A DNA stretch of 64,000 nucleotides, taken from positions 1 to 64,000 of the forward strand of contig DAITAC010000009.1 in NCBI GenBank assembly GCA_036824465.1, given 5' to 3'. The stretch is from JAKOQB01 sp036824465 (GTDB taxonomy: Bacteria > Pseudomonadota > Gammaproteobacteria > Burkholderiales > Burkholderiaceae_F). Positions 60,362 through 64,000 of this stretch are shown piece by piece. Under the pieces are notes generated by a model. That model had not been told where the DNA came from. It was given only the letters and a program-made list of their open reading frames with translations, and searched no databases. Every line of letters starts with the position of its first letter. Position 1 is the stretch's first letter. The translations under genes and the position numbers were made by a program.

Positions 60362-61396
60362 TTAATCGACGCCGACTGCGAAGACATCCACCGGTGCCGC
60401 CTTGCCCCGGAGAGACACGGCGCCCAGCGACTCGACGGGCGCTGCGGGACCGAGTGCGGCGCGGGTCTCCCCATCAATCAGGATCGGCCGCCCGGCGGTC
60501 TTCGTATGTTGCTCGAGCCGTGCGGCGAGGTTCACGATGTCGCCCACGCAGGTGTACGTTGCCCGCTGCTGGGTACCGGTGTAGCCGGCGATCATCTCGC
60601 CAGTAGCGATCCCAATGCCGATGCGGATCGGTGGTTTTCCGGCGGCTGACTGCTCATTGCTGAATTGCTCGACCATGTCCATCATCTCCCGGGCCGCGTC
60701 GACCGCGCTGCGACAGTGGTCGGCCAGCGGCACCGGAGCACCGAATATCGCCATCAGGCCGTCGCCGATCATCTGGTTGACGACGCCGCCATGGCTGTTG
60801 ATCGCGTCGAACATGAGCGTGTAGTAGGTGTTCAGCAGTTCGATCGTCTCGTCCGGAGACTGCGACTCGGCGATCGACGTGAAGCCGCGAATGTCGCAGA
60901 ACATGACCGAGCCGCGCACATGGCGTCCGCCCAGCGCGAAGCCCGACTCCTGCATGTCCTGCGCCACTTCCGAAGTCGCGAACCGGCGCAGCAGCGCCTT
61001 GAGTTCGTCGCGCAGACGCTTCTTTTCGAGACTGGCACCGATGCGCGCCTTGAGCAGGACCGGATTGACCGGCTTGCTCAGATAGTCCTCGGCGCCGAGT
61101 TCAATGCAGCGCACGACGTTGGCCACGCCCTCGAGCGATGAGGTGACGATGACCGGCAGATCGCGCAGCTGCGGGTCGCCCACGAGTCTTTCGAGCACCT
61201 GGAATCCGTCCATCTCCGGCATCTCGATGTCAAGCAACAGCAGGTCGAACACTTCGCGCGCCAGCATTTCCAGGGCGATGCGGCCGTTCTCCGCGGCTGC
61301 GACGCGGTGTCCCTGCAGTTCGAGGCTGCGCGCGAGCAGCAGCCGGTTGACCTTGTTGTCGTCGACGATCAGAAGCCGCGCGCCGCGCTCAGCCAT
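60362..61396 (-). CDS. Receiver-linked class III nucleotide cyclase
   Basis: Two-domain signalling enzyme of 344 residues. The receiver domain (about 6-122) has phospho-acceptor Asp56 in LLLLDIEMPEMDG. After a helical linker, a class III cyclase domain (about 160-344) has metal-binding Asp168 (MFCDIRGFT) and Asp212 (MIGDG), and the VGDIVNLAARLE region. The residue often Lys in adenylate cyclases (VNKxIGD) is Gln208 here, so ATP specificity is likely but not certain. It is last in an operon with an Hpt gene (eight-base overlap) and a hybrid kinase, so cyclic nucleotide output is probably controlled by phosphorelay. Confidence 0.85.
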   Translation of the reverse strand: MAERGARLLIVDDNKVNRLLLARSLELQGHRVAAAENGRIALEMLAREVFDLLLLDIEMPEMDGFQVLERLVGDPQLRDLPVIVTSSLEGVANVVRCIELGAEDYLSKPVNPVLLKARIGASLEKKRLRDELKALLRRFATSEVAQDMQESGFALGGRHVRGSVMFCDIRGFTSIAESQSPDETIELLNTYYTLMFDAINSHGGVVNQMIGDGLMAIFGAPVPLADHCRSAVDAAREMMDMVEQFSNEQSAAGKPPIRIGIGIATGEMIAGYTGTQQRATYTCVGDIVNLAARLEQHTKTAGRPILIDGETRAALGPAAPVESLGAVSLRGKAAPVDVFAVGVD

Positions 61397-61724
61397 GGCG
61401 CAGCTCCTTCAGCGCCGCCACCACGCGCGCGTATTCCGCCTCCAGCGCCTCGAGCAGCGCGACATCGTCGCGCAGTCCGCCCAGCTCCAGTTCGCGAGCC
61501 AGCTTCCCGAGCGTCAAAGCGCCGAACGTGTTGCTGTTGGACTTGAGCGAATGCGCGGCGCGGCGAAAACGATCTGCCGCCCGCTCTGCATGCGCACTGC
61601 GCAGCTCGGCCAGCATTCCGGGGGCTTCTTCGAAGTACGTGTCGACGAGTTCATTCACGAAATCCACCCCCGCAGTTTCCTGCAGTTCAGTGAAGGTGGC
61701 GAGGTCGATTGCGTTCGATTTCAT
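61389..61724 (-). CDS. Histidine phosphotransfer (Hpt) protein
   Basis: Stand-alone Hpt domain of 111 residues. The phosphorylated residue is His58 in AAHSLKSNSNTFGA; the rest is helical. It starts one base after the hybrid-kinase stop and overlaps the cyclase gene by eight bases. It should carry phosphate from the kinase's receiver to Asp56 of the cyclase. Confidence 0.88.
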   Translation of the reverse strand: MKSNAIDLATFTELQETAGVDFVNELVDTYFEEAPGMLAELRSAHAERAADRFRRAAHSLKSNSNTFGALTLGKLARELELGGLRDDVALLEALEAEYARVVAALKELRHG

Positions 61725-61725
61725 G

Positions 61726-64000
<2,275 letters not shown>

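Overview
The window reads as chromosomal sequence from a GC-rich betaproteobacterium, most likely Burkholderiales or a close relative. The evidence is the gene order tRNA-Leu - tig - clpP - clpX - lon - hupB - tRNA-Val - tRNA-Asp - ppiD, the lplT // alr - radA arrangement, the hpnCDE squalene operon, a BktB-type thiolase, and strong G/C third positions throughout. It is a draft assembly. Three runs of exactly 100 N each sit between two copies of the same 55 bp, so they look like unmerged contig ends rather than biology. Collapsing them restores serB and mfd as intact genes.

Layout. 1-2.7 kb: a partial DMT exporter, bktB and a cupredoxin-like lipoprotein. 2.7-8.8 kb: serB and mfd on the minus strand, diverging from ispD-ispF. 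8.8-10.9 kb: an EnvZ/OmpR-type two-component pair. 11-13.7 kb: a periplasmic protein with 12-residue repeats, then tsaB-rimI-uracil-DNA glycosylase. 13.7-17.6 kb: lplT, then alr-radA. 17.6-20.6 kb: hpnC-hpnD-hpnE. 20.7-29.5 kb: the protein-quality-control block (tig, clpP, clpX, lon, ppiD) with hupB and three tRNAs. 29.5-33.4 kb: mnmH, tesA, an orphan LolD/YbbA-like ATPase and a bifunctional NAD(P)HX repair enzyme. 33.4-42 kb: a TRAP transporter with a D-amino-acid dehydrogenase, diverging from an Asp/Glu-racemase-like gene and a fused 5-oxoprolinase/hydantoinase. 42-47.5 kb: an HDOD protein and purL. 47.5-50.2 kb: small poorly known genes, including a frameshifted lipoprotein. 50.2-53.5 kb: selO, yciB, bolA and a PpiC-type foldase on the minus strand. 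53.5-60.3 kb: an acyl-CoA ligase and a complete Liv-type ABC transporter. 60.3-64 kb: a phosphorelay (hybrid kinase, separate Hpt, receiver-cyclase) that runs off the window end.

Most of the window is conserved housekeeping DNA. I see no CRISPR array, prophage, insertion sequence, restriction or defence system, and no gene-free stretch over 300 bases. The two accessory units most worth attention are the divergent TRAP / D-amino-acid dehydrogenase / racemase / oxoprolinase cluster, which could be a catabolic module for a cyclic or D-configured glutamate-like compound, and the kinase - Hpt - receiver-cyclase relay next to the Liv transporter. Neither is shown by sequence alone to be a new system.
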